Shown: positions 43,257 through 51,775, numbered from the stretch's first letter. The stretch: 64,000 nucleotides of DNA from Henriciella aquimarina (GCF_002088975.1 NZ_NCST01000072.1:1-64000), one strand, 5' to 3'. Numbers and translations are program-made. The notes: generated from the letters alone by a model not told the origin.

Positions 43257-44138
43257 CTAATATCCATCGGAATCGATGTGGACGAGGACGGCGCTTGCGT
43301 CGTCCTCTTTCTTTACGCGCGGCGCTTTCCGGCAATCGGGATCGTCGGCTTCGAGCTGGCGCAATAGCCGGTAGAGCGGGTCGAGGCCGTCCTGCATGGC
43401 GGCAGCGATCAGGCCCCCGGGCGTATAGGCCGTGAAATGGTCGATCAGCCGGGCGAAGCCATCCGTCATCAGCAGCATGTCGACCGGGGCGGGCAGGGCG
43501 AAGGTGTATTCGCGCATATGGCTGGCGGCTTCCGGTGTGATCGAGAACACCCAGTAGCCGCCGGGCCGGTTCATCAGCCGGCGCTGCTCGCGCAAATGCG
43601 ACCAGAGTGCTTCCTGGGCGGCGGGGTCGGTGGCGCCACTGAAAGCCGCGAAGGTGGAGAGGCGCTCGGCATCGCCGCCGCCATGGCTCAGGTCGCCCAC
43701 GACATGGATCGTGCCGTCGCCGACGCGCAGGATGGCGCTGCAATCGCCGAGCCCGGTGAAGCGAAGGTGCAGGCGGCGGCCACACCGCTCCCAGCCGCAG
43801 AACAGCCCGGCCGCCGAGGGGATGGCGAAATCTGGCACGTCCTTGCCGGCAACCGCCAGCATATAGTCATCCCGCACGCGCCCGAGGATCCGCCGGATCG
43901 GGACGCGCACCGGCGTGGCGCCGCGCGGAAGGTCTGAGAAATAGCGGTCCAGCTGTTCGGCAAGCCAGGCGGCATCGCTGTCGGCGCCCGGAACATAGAC
44001 GTCGGAGGTGACGCCCGTCGCTCCGTCGATGACCCAGGCATAGCCATTGTCGAGCCCGCTGGTGCCGCCCGCCCGGTCGTCATTCGGCGTGCTTCCGCCA
44101 CGATTGGAAAGGACAGACAGCCAGGTCGTCTTGATCAT
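43257..44138 (-). CDS. PP2C-type protein phosphatase
   Basis: This 293-residue metal-dependent Ser/Thr phosphatase domain has NRGGSTPNDDRAG near residue 12, AWVIDGATGVT near 35 (the DGxxG metal motif, here DGATG), LGDCSAILRVGDG near 132, DMLLMTDGFARLI near 222 and KEDDASAVLVHI at the end (the closing D-D motif). It has no sensor or TM domain, and no cognate kinase is nearby. It ends just 6 bases from the ilvE stop and is convergent with it. Confidence 0.85.
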   Translation of the reverse strand: MIKTTWLSVLSNRGGSTPNDDRAGGTSGLDNGYAWVIDGATGVTSDVYVPGADSDAAWLAEQLDRYFSDLPRGATPVRVPIRRILGRVRDDYMLAVAGKDVPDFAIPSAAGLFCGWERCGRRLHLRFTGLGDCSAILRVGDGTIHVVGDLSHGGGDAERLSTFAAFSGATDPAAQEALWSHLREQRRLMNRPGGYWVFSITPEAASHMREYTFALPAPVDMLLMTDGFARLIDHFTAYTPGGLIAAAMQDGLDPLYRLLRQLEADDPDCRKAPRVKKEDDASAVLVHIDSDGY

Positions 44139-44257
44139 GAAATCGGGACTTACCGGGATTCTGGTACAGATTTACGTCGCTTGCGCCGATTTCATCTTCC
44201 GCGCGAGGGGGCGGCCTGCGGCAAACCCGCCGGCGGCCTTCGGTTCGCGCCGGTTTT

Positions 44258-44458
44258 GTGCTATGGTCAGACAATAACCGAAAGAGGTTCGCTATCGCTT
44301 TATTCAGCAAGAAATCCGCAAAGAACAAGGCGTTGAAACGGCTGCGCATGCTGCGCTCCATCCATGAGCAACCGACAGCCCTGCGCAGGGGCCTTGGCCT
44401 GAAACGCCGCAAGATGACCCGTAGTCAGAAATTCGTCCGCTTCCTCGCCACTCGCTAG
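44258..44458 (+). CDS. small basic protein, unknown
   Basis: This frame of up to 66 residues has a strongly basic C-terminal part: SKKSAKNKALKRLRMLRSIHEQ, then RRGLGLKRRKMTRSQKFVRF. It might bind nucleic acid or a ribosome. The ATG at 44258 lacks a ribosome site. AGAGG lies 6 bases before an in-frame ATC (44296, IALFSKKS), so the real start may be there, giving about 53 residues. It precedes a strong terminator, which supports it being a genuine transcript. Confidence 0.5.
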   Translation: MLWSDNNRKRFAIALFSKKSAKNKALKRLRMLRSIHEQPTALRRGLGLKRRKMTRSQKFVRFLATR

Positions 44459-44482
44459 GCCGGAGCGACAATCCCAAACAGA

Positions 44483-44513
44483 AAAACCGCGCCGGTGGCC
44501 CCGGCGCGGTTTT
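44483..44513 (+). terminator. strong bidirectional terminator
   Basis: AAAACCGCGCCGG (44483-44495) and CCGGCGCGGTTTT (44501-44513) form a perfect 13-base stem with a TGGCC loop. Its A/T-rich base supplies a U-run on either strand. It separates the small basic gene from the peroxiredoxin gene. Confidence 0.8.
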
Positions 44514-44535
44514 CTGATTCGTGGGGGAGAGCCCC

Positions 44536-45171
44536 TTACTTGTCCGGCTGCGGCGTGGTGCGCAGATACGGCTTCACCGTCTTGTAGCCTTTCGGGAAGA
44601 GCTTGTCGGCATCCTCGTCGGACACGCTCGGCACGATGATCACGTCTTCGCCCGGCTGCCAGTTGACCGGCGTGGCAACCTTGTAGCCATCAGTCAGCTG
44701 CAGGGAGTCGATCAGGCGCAGGATCTCGTTGAAGTTCCGGCCCGCGCTCGGCGGATAGACGATGGAGGCGCGGATCTTCTTGTTCGGGTCGATGACATAG
44801 ACCGCCCGCACCGTCACCTTCGGATCGGCGTTCGGGTGGATCATGTTGTAGAGGGTCGCGACCTTCTTGTCCGGGTCGGCAATGATCGGGAAATCGACCT
44901 TGCAGCCCTGGGTCTCCTCGATGTCGCCGATCCAGTTCTTGTGATCCTCGAGACTGTCGGCAGAAATGACAATGGCCTTTGCGCCGCGCGCGGCCAGCTC
45001 ATCCTTCAGTTTTGCTGTGTAGCCGAGTTCCGTCGTGCAAACGGGCGTGAAATCGGCCGGGTGGGAAAAGAAGACAACCCAGTCATCGCCGATCCAGTCG
45101 TGAAAACTGATCTTGCCTTCCGTGGTATCTGCTTCGAAATCGGGGGCAACGTCGCCAAGCAGGAGGCTCAT
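44536..45171 (-). CDS. 1-Cys peroxiredoxin (Prx6 type)
   Basis: This 211-residue thiol peroxidase reduces hydroperoxides. The peroxidatic Cys45 is in HPADFTPVCTTELG with the conserved Pro and Thr. There is no second Cys of the 2-Cys type, and the C-terminal extension (GRNFNEILRLIDSLQL to KTVKPYLRTTPQPDK) is characteristic of 1-Cys Prx6. ATG at 45169-45171 has GGAG 6 bases upstream. An ATG 4 codons earlier is weaker. It is divergent from the sixA-like gene. Confidence 0.93.
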   Translation of the reverse strand: MSLLLGDVAPDFEADTTEGKISFHDWIGDDWVVFFSHPADFTPVCTTELGYTAKLKDELAARGAKAIVISADSLEDHKNWIGDIEETQGCKVDFPIIADPDKKVATLYNMIHPNADPKVTVRAVYVIDPNKKIRASIVYPPSAGRNFNEILRLIDSLQLTDGYKVATPVNWQPGEDVIIVPSVSDEDADKLFPKGYKTVKPYLRTTPQPDK

Positions 45172-45295
45172 GGAATTCTCCATTGATTGCTTTAATCTTG
45201 ACGGCGAAGATGGGTCGGAGCACGCCGGACGACAAGTTTGCCGGGCTGATTCAGTCGTTTAATTTTACTACACCTATGGGGACTGTCCGGAGCAC

Positions 45296-45808
45296 ATGAA
45301 ACGCCTGATCCTGATGCGGCACGCCAAGACTGAACCCTGGAACGAGGGGGTGAAGGACCGCGACCGCATCCTTACTCCGCGGGGGCATGGCGATGCCGAG
45401 GCGGTTGCCGTCGCGCTGCAGCAATATGGCTGGGCCCCCGACCGGGCGCTGATCTCCTCCTCGCGGCGCACGCGCGAGACCTGGCGCCACCTGTCGCTGG
45501 TCTTTCCCGAGTGCGAAAAGGTCATCTCCGACGATCTCTATCTCGCAGGGATTCCGGCCATCGAGACGCAGATCGCCGCCCAGGCCGATGCCGGCACGCT
45601 GATCGTGATCGGTCACAATCCCGGCCTGCATGAGCTGTCGGGCTCTATCCTGCGCCAGGCGGGCAGCGACAATCATCAGGCCGCGATGCGGCTGGCCGCG
45701 AAATTCCCGACCTCGGCGGCCGCGCTGTTCGAGCAGGAAGAGGACGGACCCTATGTCCCGGTCCATTTCAAGCTGCAGACCTTCATCAAGCCGAAGTCGC
45801 TCGCCTGA
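45296..45808 (+). CDS. SixA-type phosphohistidine phosphatase
   Basis: This 170-residue histidine phosphatase superfamily member has the RHG-like catalytic LMRHAKTEPWNE near residue 6, the second conserved region SSSRRTRETW near 53 and a distal catalytic GHNPGLHEL near 103. SixA dephosphorylates phosphohistidine in phosphorelays or PTS proteins, but the target here is not evident. It is preceded by a 112-base divergent region and followed by a hairpin. Confidence 0.88.
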   Translation: MKRLILMRHAKTEPWNEGVKDRDRILTPRGHGDAEAVAVALQQYGWAPDRALISSSRRTRETWRHLSLVFPECEKVISDDLYLAGIPAIETQIAAQADAGTLIVIGHNPGLHELSGSILRQAGSDNHQAAMRLAAKFPTSAAALFEQEEDGPYVPVHFKLQTFIKPKSLA

Positions 45809-45820
45809 TTCATAAAGTTG

Positions 45821-45850
45821 AACCGCCCTGCCGGGCGGGGCAGGGCGGTT
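45821..45850 (+). terminator. terminator hairpin of sixA-like gene
   Basis: AACCGCCCTGCC (45821-45832) pairs fully with GGCAGGGCGGTT (45839-45850). The 12-base stem lies 12 bases after the stop and lacks a U-run. Confidence 0.6.
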
Positions 45851-45908
45851 CCGGGTAGAGACGCTGACGGGACGGCGCAAGGAGTGAGCCCGTCAGGCCC
45901 CGTTCTGA

Positions 45909-46100
45909 TTAATAGTGCACCGCGCGCCGGGCGGACCTGCGACGGCGCTGGACCAGCAGGCTGGGTTTCCAGGCGCCCGTATTGTCATTGGCCGCTGCGG
46001 TGGTCCGGTCCGTCCGGACGGGGGCGACCATCGGGGCCAGGGACGGGGCTTCAACCGGTTGGGCCGAAGCAGGGAAGCTCTGGGAGGCGAGCGGGGACAT
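45909..46100 (-). CDS. small protein rich in Ala/Pro with basic C-terminus
   Basis: The 63-residue frame begins MSPLASQSFP and has an AANDN motif in the middle and QRRRRSARRAVHY at the end, so one end is neutral and the other strongly basic. A very good AAGGAG lies 8 bases before the ATG, which supports translation. I do not recognise a family. The upstream 200 bases are AT-rich with long inverted repeats, unlike the rest of the window. It could be a small regulator or nucleoid/RNA-binding protein. Confidence 0.6.
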   Translation of the reverse strand: MSPLASQSFPASAQPVEAPSLAPMVAPVRTDRTTAAANDNTGAWKPSLLVQRRRRSARRAVHY

Positions 46101-46217
46101 CTATTGTACTCCTTTGTTGCAAGTATCCGGTCTTGATGCCGGTCTGGTTTGGTTTCGTTTCTCTGCCGGCGGGGTTGTTTTGTTGTGTCCGCCGATGACC
46201 AAGAGTTAAGACGCGAC

Positions 46218-46298
46218 TTATCGAAAATCAATAACTTTTTTCCGAAAAACGGTGAACACCAATAAAAACAAGGCATTATTTTTATTGTTTTTCGATAA
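46218..46298. repeat. AT-rich region with nested inverted repeats
   Basis: TTATCGAAAATCAATAA (46218-46234) is matched by TTATTGTTTTTCGATAA (46282-46298), 17 bases with one mismatch. Inside it CAATAAAAA (46260-46268) pairs with TTTTTATTG (46279-46287). It lies between two small minus-strand genes, so it could terminate the DUF2256 transcript, or be an operator for the 63-residue gene downstream. It is strikingly AT-rich for this genome. Confidence 0.6.
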
Positions 46299-46300
46299 TT

Positions 46301-46492
46301 TCAGCCTTGAGGGCGGGATTTCGATGCCCGGCGGCAGCGCTCACAGCAGAATCGGACCTCGTGCCAGACCTTTTCCCACTTCTTTCGCCAGGAGAATTGG
46401 CGCCCGCAGACCGCGCACGGCTTTGACGGCAAGTTGCCCTTGCCACGCTGTCCGGGGGAGGTGGCTCGCTTGTCCCGCGCCGGTTTGGCCAT
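46301..46492 (-). CDS. DUF2256 zinc-ribbon-like protein
   Basis: This small protein (63 residues from the ATG at 46492) has the DUF2256 core KPCAVCGRQFSWRKKWEKVWHEVRFCCERCRR: four or five Cys arranged as CxxC and CCxxC, a likely zinc knuckle, in a basic context. The function is unknown. GAGG lies 8 bases before the chosen ATG. An upstream in-frame ATG at 46540 is less likely. Confidence 0.82.
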   Translation of the reverse strand: MAKPARDKRATSPGQRGKGNLPSKPCAVCGRQFSWRKKWEKVWHEVRFCCERCRRASKSRPQG

Positions 46493-46609
46493 GCCCTGTG
46501 CCTCATGCTGTCCCGGCGACAAGCTAGAGCTGTCATCCACAGCATCCAGACCCTTGCCTTTCGCCGCGCCGGGCTAGATCCCAAAGATGGGTAAGTAAGT
46601 GACTTCAGA

Positions 46610-47623
46610 ATGAATGTCGGAATTATCGGAGCCGGAATTGCCGGACTAAGTGCAGCGCGACGGTTAACCGCGGCGGGCTGCAAGGTCAGCCTCTTCGACA
46701 AGGGGCGAGGCGCGGGGGGGCGGATGTCCACCCGGCGGGCAAAGACCAGCATTGGCGAGGTTCGCTTCGACCACGGCGCCCAGTATTTCACCGCGCGCGA
46801 TGAGGCCTTCCGCGCCGAACTCGCCGGCCTGCAGGCCGAAGGCGCTGTCAAACAGTGGCGTCCGCGCCTGGCCGATATCCGGAAGGAGGCGGAGGGGTGG
46901 CATGTCGCGCCACGCGCCGACGAAGCGGATCGCGAGAGCCTGTTTGTCGGCACCCCCTCGATGAACGCAATGCTCAAGGCTTTGGCTGAGGGCCAGTCGA
47001 TCCTCTGGGGCTGGCGGGCCACCGGAATCGTCTTTGATGGAAATGGCCGCTGGATCCGTTTCGAAGACGGCGGAGAGGCCGGGCCCTTCGATGTCGTGAT
47101 CTGCGCCGTCCCGGGTGAACAGGCGGCCGATCTGCTGGCTGGGGCCAGTCCGCAGCTTGCCGCAGAAGCCGGCGAGGCGCGCTCTCTGCCATGCTGGGCT
47201 GTGATGCTCGCCTTTGACCGTCCGGTTGCGACGCCCTGGGACGGGGCGCGCGTCTTCGGGTCGCCTCTTGGATGGATTGCGCGCAATGCGTCCAAGCCGG
47301 GCCGGGTGCGTGCCGAAAGCTGGGTGCTGCATGCCACGCCTGAATGGTCGGCGGCGAATATCGACCGGGAAGCCGACAGCGTGGCCGCTGAGCTGGTTGG
47401 AGAGTTCCGGGTCATGACGGGGGCCATGGCCCCGGTCCACGTCGCGGCCCATCGCTGGCGATATGCGCTTGTCGAGCGACCTGCCGGCACCGTTTTCGGC
47501 TGGGACGCAGAGAGACAAATCGCCGCGATCGGAGACTGGTGCACCGGCCCGCGCATCGAACTGGCGTGGGAAAGCGGGCGGGCCTGTGCCGAGCATCTGA
47601 AAGACGCGGTTCCTGCAACTTGA
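46610..47623 (+). CDS. renalase-like NAD(P)/FAD-dependent oxidoreductase
   Basis: This 337-residue flavoprotein has an N-terminal dinucleotide-binding motif (VGIIGAGIAGLSAARRL) followed by FDKGRGAGGRMSTRR and RFDHGAQYFTARDEAFRAEL, the renalase/amine-oxidase-type pattern. The C-terminal FAD loop reads IAAIGDWCTGPRIELAWESGRACAEHL. It may oxidise an aberrant NAD(P)H isomer or an amine; the substrate is not determinable. It heads a plus-strand run with the GT2 gene 31 bases downstream. Confidence 0.88.
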   Translation: MNVGIIGAGIAGLSAARRLTAAGCKVSLFDKGRGAGGRMSTRRAKTSIGEVRFDHGAQYFTARDEAFRAELAGLQAEGAVKQWRPRLADIRKEAEGWHVAPRADEADRESLFVGTPSMNAMLKALAEGQSILWGWRATGIVFDGNGRWIRFEDGGEAGPFDVVICAVPGEQAADLLAGASPQLAAEAGEARSLPCWAVMLAFDRPVATPWDGARVFGSPLGWIARNASKPGRVRAESWVLHATPEWSAANIDREADSVAAELVGEFRVMTGAMAPVHVAAHRWRYALVERPAGTVFGWDAERQIAAIGDWCTGPRIELAWESGRACAEHLKDAVPAT

Positions 47624-47654
47624 AATACAGGATGAATTGCGCTGACGTTGTTTC

Positions 47655-49178
47655 ATGGGCGAGGGCATCATGGGCAAGGACAGCGCCGTTCCGTCATCTG
47701 GCGGGGCAGGGGAAGACGCGGCAACACGCGGGGCCGGCGAACGCCCCGCGTCGCTGACGGACGCGATTGCCGCGTCGCAGGCGCTGCCGCCCTGGATGAG
47801 TGCGCGGGGCGTTCCGACGGTGTTGCACTGGATCGTCTTCGCCCTGGTTGTCGCCGGGCTGGTCTATGGCGGCTACCGCGCACCGGTGATGATGCTGACA
47901 GGGCTGAAGGTTTTCGTCTGGTCGCTCTTCTTTGTCATTGTCTGCTGGCGATTCGGCCTGGCCTTTGCGGGCTGGATGGGACGGCTTTCGCCGGATAAAC
48001 GGCCAGAGCTGGAAGACATCGATGAGGATTTGCCGGTCTATAGCGTGCTCGTGCCCTTGCGCGACGAGGCCAATATGATGGCCCAGCTTGCCGCCAGCCT
48101 TGGCGCGCTCGACTGGCCGGCCGACCGGCTTGAGATCCTCCTGCTGGTCGAGGCCGATGACACCGCCACGCGCGAGGCTGTCCAGAAAGCGGCCTTTCCG
48201 CCCGCGGCGCGCCTACTAAGCGTGCCGCCCGGCCAGCCGCTGACCAAGCCCCGGGCGCTCAATTTCGGCCTGTCGCGGGCAAGGGGTGATTACATCGTCA
48301 TCTATGACGCCGAGGACCGTCCGCATCCCGGCCAGTTACGGGCTGCCCATGCGGCTCTGGCGTCGGGCGGGGGATGGGCGGCCGCGGTGCAGGCTCCGCT
48401 CTATGCGTCGAACGGGGCGGGCAGCTGGATCGCGGCGCACTGGGCGCTTGAATACCGGGTGCAGTTCGGCCTCGTCATCCCGGCGCTCGCCAGGATCGGC
48501 CATCCGGTGATGCTGGGCGGGACGAGCAATCATTTCCGCCGCACCAGCCTGCTGGCGGCCGGGGGCTGGGACGCCTGGAACGTCACAGAGGACGCCGATC
48601 TCGGCGTGCGGTTTGCCCGGCTTGGCGGCGCGGTGCGCTCCATCGGGGCCCCGACCTATGAGGCCGCTCCGGAGACCTATGGCGTCTGGTTCCGCCAGCG
48701 CACCCGCTGGATCAAGGGCTTCATGCAGACCTGGCTTGTCTGCATGCGCCGGCCGTTCAGCCTCATCGGAGAGCTGGGCGCGATGCGCTGGATCAGCCTG
48801 CAGCTCACCCTGATGGGGGCGATCCTGAGCGCTTTCCTTTATGGCCCCATGACCCTTCTCGTCCTGCTGGGCCTCCTGTTTCCACAGCTCGGCCCGGAAG
48901 TGGTGAGCTTTGCGCTGTTCGGTCTTGGCTGGGCGAGCGGAGCGCTGACGGAAGTGCTGGCGCCGGGCCGCTGGAGCTTCTCGCGCTGCCTTGCCATTCT
49001 CAGCCGTCCTCTCTACTGGCCGCTGCAGACATTTGCCGCCTTGAACGCCTTTTACGGCTTGCTCATAAAGCCCTCCTTCTGGGCCAAGACACCGCACTGG
49101 CCCGACGCTTCCGACGAGACACCTGCATGGCCTCCTGGATCATCACGCTTTCCGTCATCACCGCCCTCACGGGCATGA
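47655..49178 (+). CDS. cellulose-synthase-like GT2 glycosyltransferase
   Basis: This 507-residue processive-type membrane glycosyltransferase has two N-terminal TM segments, the GT-A core (YSVLVPLRDEANMMAQL; LEILLLVEADD; YIVIYDAEDRPHPGQL for D,DxD; TEDADLG for the third Asp) and the catalytic QRTRWIKG, then three or more C-terminal TM segments. It probably makes a beta-linked polysaccharide or lipid-linked sugar. No PilZ or cellulose-specific partner is nearby. ATG at 47655 is used; ATG at 47670 is a close alternative. It overlaps the next gene by 52 bases. Confidence 0.88.
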   Translation: MGEGIMGKDSAVPSSGGAGEDAATRGAGERPASLTDAIAASQALPPWMSARGVPTVLHWIVFALVVAGLVYGGYRAPVMMLTGLKVFVWSLFFVIVCWRFGLAFAGWMGRLSPDKRPELEDIDEDLPVYSVLVPLRDEANMMAQLAASLGALDWPADRLEILLLVEADDTATREAVQKAAFPPAARLLSVPPGQPLTKPRALNFGLSRARGDYIVIYDAEDRPHPGQLRAAHAALASGGGWAAAVQAPLYASNGAGSWIAAHWALEYRVQFGLVIPALARIGHPVMLGGTSNHFRRTSLLAAGGWDAWNVTEDADLGVRFARLGGAVRSIGAPTYEAAPETYGVWFRQRTRWIKGFMQTWLVCMRRPFSLIGELGAMRWISLQLTLMGAILSAFLYGPMTLLVLLGLLFPQLGPEVVSFALFGLGWASGALTEVLAPGRWSFSRCLAILSRPLYWPLQTFAALNAFYGLLIKPSFWAKTPHWPDASDETPAWPPGSSRFPSSPPSRA

Positions 49179-49360
49179 TCGTCTTCGCGAACCGGAAGAT
49201 GGGGGGCATGCGCAAGGATGGCCGGCCGAACCAGGTCCCGTGGGGGCTGGTCATGGTGATGTGTGTGCTGGGCATCTTCATCGCCTTCGTCCACGCCATC
49301 AATCTGGCCGGCTTCGAGACCGGGCCCGAGCACGGCCTTCTGGGCCGGTTCGGGCGCTAG
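49127..49360 (+). CDS. small two-TM membrane protein linked to GT2 gene
   Basis: This 77-residue protein has two hydrophobic segments (SWIITLSVITALTGMIVFAN and GLVMVMCVLGIFIAFVHAINL) joined by a basic loop (RKMGGMRKDGRPNQ). It starts 52 bases inside the GT2 gene in a different frame, so it must be translated from the same message. It may be a subunit or stabiliser of the glycosyltransferase. No family is recognised. Confidence 0.7.
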   Translation: MASWIITLSVITALTGMIVFANRKMGGMRKDGRPNQVPWGLVMVMCVLGIFIAFVHAINLAGFETGPEHGLLGRFGR

Positions 49361-49442
49361 CCGCTCACGGCGATGTCAGGGAACAGGGTTGAGGGCCTGC
49401 GCATTCGCTTCCCAGACCTGTTCGAGAAAGAGGGGATCTCCC

Positions 49443-50432
49443 ATGAAATATCTGCTGAGCGCGCTGGCAGGACTGGTGATGACGGCACCGGCGGCGGCCG
49501 ACCCGATGCTGTCGGATTTCGACTACCCCTGGCCGGTGGAACGCCACGCCCTTGTCAGCCAGGGTCACGCGCTGGAAATGGCCTATCTTGATGTCACTCC
49601 CGAACAGGCCAATGGCGAGACGGTGGTCCTGCTTCACGGCAAGAATTTCTGCGCGGCGACCTGGGAGGTCACCATGCAGGCGCTGCTGGATGCCGGCTAC
49701 CGTGTCGTCGCGCCCGACCAGATCGGCTTCTGCAAATCATCGAAGCCGCAGGGCTATCAGTATGGCCTGCACACGCTGGCGGCGAACACGCACGGGCTTC
49801 TCGAAGCGCTCGGTGTCGACGACCCAGTGATCATGGGCCACTCCATGGGCGGCATGCTGGCGGCGCGTTATGCGCTGCAATATCCGGACACGACGGGCGC
49901 GCTTGTCCTGCTCAACCCGATCGGGCTGGAAGACTGGCGCGCCAAGGGCGTGCCGAACGTCACCGTCGATGAGCTCTATGAGGGCCAGCTCAAGACGACG
50001 CGGGACGGCATCAAGGCCTATCAGCAATCGACCTATTATGTCGGGGAGTGGAAAGACCGCTATGACCGCTGGGTCGACATGCTGTGGAGCATGTATCAGG
50101 GCGAGGGCGGCAGGATCACCGCCTGGCACCAGGCGCTGACCGCCGACATGGTCTTCAATCAGCCGGTCGTCCACGAATTCCCGGACATTGCAGTGCCGAC
50201 GCTGCTTCTGATCGGCGAGAAGGACAATACCGCGCTCGGCAAAGGCCGGGCGAGCGAAGCGGTGCAGGCCGAGCTCGGCAATTACGAGACGCTCGCACGC
50301 GAAACCGAGCAGGCGATTCCGGACGCGAGGCTGGTGACCTTTCCCGACCTCGGCCACAGTCCGCACATCGAGGCGCCGGAGCGCTTCCAGGACGAGCTTC
50401 TGGCCGGGCTGGAGACGGTTCTCGCGGAGTAG
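49443..50432 (+). CDS. secreted alpha/beta hydrolase
   Basis: This protein of about 329 residues has a signal peptide (MKYLLSALAGLVMTAPAAA), then a canonical fold: VVLLHGKNFCAATW near residue 63, VVAPDQIGFCKSS near 94, nucleophile in VIMGHSMGGMLAARYA near 131, acid in LLLIGEKDNTA near 262 and His in DLGHSPHIEAP near 305. It acts in the periplasm or outside the cell; the substrate is unknown. GGGATCTCCC directly precedes the ATG, so its ribosome site is weak. Confidence 0.88.
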   Translation: MKYLLSALAGLVMTAPAAADPMLSDFDYPWPVERHALVSQGHALEMAYLDVTPEQANGETVVLLHGKNFCAATWEVTMQALLDAGYRVVAPDQIGFCKSSKPQGYQYGLHTLAANTHGLLEALGVDDPVIMGHSMGGMLAARYALQYPDTTGALVLLNPIGLEDWRAKGVPNVTVDELYEGQLKTTRDGIKAYQQSTYYVGEWKDRYDRWVDMLWSMYQGEGGRITAWHQALTADMVFNQPVVHEFPDIAVPTLLLIGEKDNTALGKGRASEAVQAELGNYETLARETEQAIPDARLVTFPDLGHSPHIEAPERFQDELLAGLETVLAE

Positions 50433-50479
50433 GTCTCTGCCGGCTGCGAAAGGCGGGACGCTCTGACGCAAAGGAAGGC

Positions 50480-50514
50480 TTGGACCTTCAATACCGGTGG
50501 CACTAGTGTACTAT
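50480..50514 (+). promoter_or_regulatory. candidate promoter/operator of acyl-CoA dehydrogenase operon
   Basis: TTGGAC (50480) or TTCAAT (50487) could serve as -35, with TAGTGT (50504) or TACTAT (50509) as -10. A perfect palindrome, CACTAGTG (50501-50508), overlaps this and could be a repressor site. The exact pairing of elements is unclear. Confidence 0.3.
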
Positions 50515-50551
50515 CAGAAACAAGAGGTACACGCCGGAGGAGCCTGCCCCC

Positions 50552-51766
50552 ATGCCATACGATACGCCTGTCGATCTCGACGCCTTCCGCACAGAGGTGC
50601 GTGACTGGCTTGAGGAGAATTGTCCGCCATCGATGCGCACGCCGATGCCCGAAGACGAAGTCGTCTGGGGCGGACGGCGTGAGAAGTTCAAGAACCCGGA
50701 CTCGAAAGTCTGGCTTGAGCGCATGGGCGAGAAAGGCTGGACCGCGCCGACCTGGCCCACCGAATATGGTGGCGGTGGGCTCTCCCGCGAGCAGGCCAAG
50801 GTGGTCGACCAGGAGATGGCGCGCATCAAGGCGCGCCCGCCGCTCTTTTCCTTCGGCCTCTGGATGTTCGGCCCGGCGCTGCTGGAGTTCGGCAATGAGG
50901 AACAGAAGAAGCGTTTTCTGCCCGACATCGTGATGGGCAAGACACGTTGGTGCCAGGGCTATTCCGAGCCGGGCGCCGGCTCCGACCTCGCCGGCCTGCA
51001 GACCAAGTGCGAGGACAAGGGCGACCACTATCTCATCAATGGTCAGAAGGTCTGGACCTCATACGCCGATCAGGCCGACTGGATTTTCTGCCTGGTGCGC
51101 ACCGACAACACCAAGAAGCATGAAGGCATCAGCTTCATCCTGTTCGACATGGAAAGCGACGGCGTCGAGGCCCGGCCGATCAAGCTCATCTCCGGCTCGT
51201 CGCCTTTCTGCGAGACCTTCTTCAACGATGTAAAGGTGCCGAAGGACCAGCTTGTCGGAGAGGTGAATGGCGGCTGGAAGATTGCCAAGCGCCTGCTCCA
51301 GTTCGAGCGCTCGTCCATCTCGGCCGGTGGCTTTGGCGGCCTCGGCGCGTCCGGCGCGCTCGGGCCGGATGGTTATGCCAAGCTCCATGTGGGGACCGAC
51401 AAGGAGGGCCGCGTCCTCGACGGCGACCTGCGCGGTCGCATCGCCGAGCATCTCATGTATGCCAAGGCGTTCGAACTGACCGTGCAGCGCACTGGCGAGC
51501 AGGCCAAGGCCGGCCAGGAAGTGGGTCACACCGCCTCCATCCTGAAATACGCCGCCGCCAAGATGAACCAGGACAAGTTCGAGCTGATCATCGAGGCGCT
51601 GGGCACCGAGGGCCTCGGCTGGTCGGGGCAGGGCTTCGAGGAGGATGCGATCAAGTCGACGCGCGGCTGGCTGCGCTCGAAGGGCAATTCCATCGAAGGC
51701 GGGACCAGCGAGATCAATCTCAATGTCATCGCCAAACGTGTCCTCGGCCTGCGCGAGCATCAGTAG
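50552..51766 (+). CDS. acyl-CoA dehydrogenase, first subunit
   Basis: This 404-residue flavoprotein of the FadE type has the N-terminal domain VDLDAFRTEVRDWLEENCPP, the EyG motif WPTEYGGGGLSREQAKV, FAD-binding WCQGYSEPGAGSDLAGL then GQKVWTSYADQADW, and the C-terminal SIEGGTSEINLNVIAKRVLGL. Adjacent pairs of such genes often form alpha2beta2 heterotetramers that act on long or branched/steroid-like acyl-CoA. The strong GGAGGAG lies upstream. It is followed by a small membrane protein and a second ACAD. Confidence 0.92.
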   Translation: MPYDTPVDLDAFRTEVRDWLEENCPPSMRTPMPEDEVVWGGRREKFKNPDSKVWLERMGEKGWTAPTWPTEYGGGGLSREQAKVVDQEMARIKARPPLFSFGLWMFGPALLEFGNEEQKKRFLPDIVMGKTRWCQGYSEPGAGSDLAGLQTKCEDKGDHYLINGQKVWTSYADQADWIFCLVRTDNTKKHEGISFILFDMESDGVEARPIKLISGSSPFCETFFNDVKVPKDQLVGEVNGGWKIAKRLLQFERSSISAGGFGGLGASGALGPDGYAKLHVGTDKEGRVLDGDLRGRIAEHLMYAKAFELTVQRTGEQAKAGQEVGHTASILKYAAAKMNQDKFELIIEALGTEGLGWSGQGFEEDAIKSTRGWLRSKGNSIEGGTSEINLNVIAKRVLGLREHQ

Positions 51767-51775
51767 AGGTCATGG

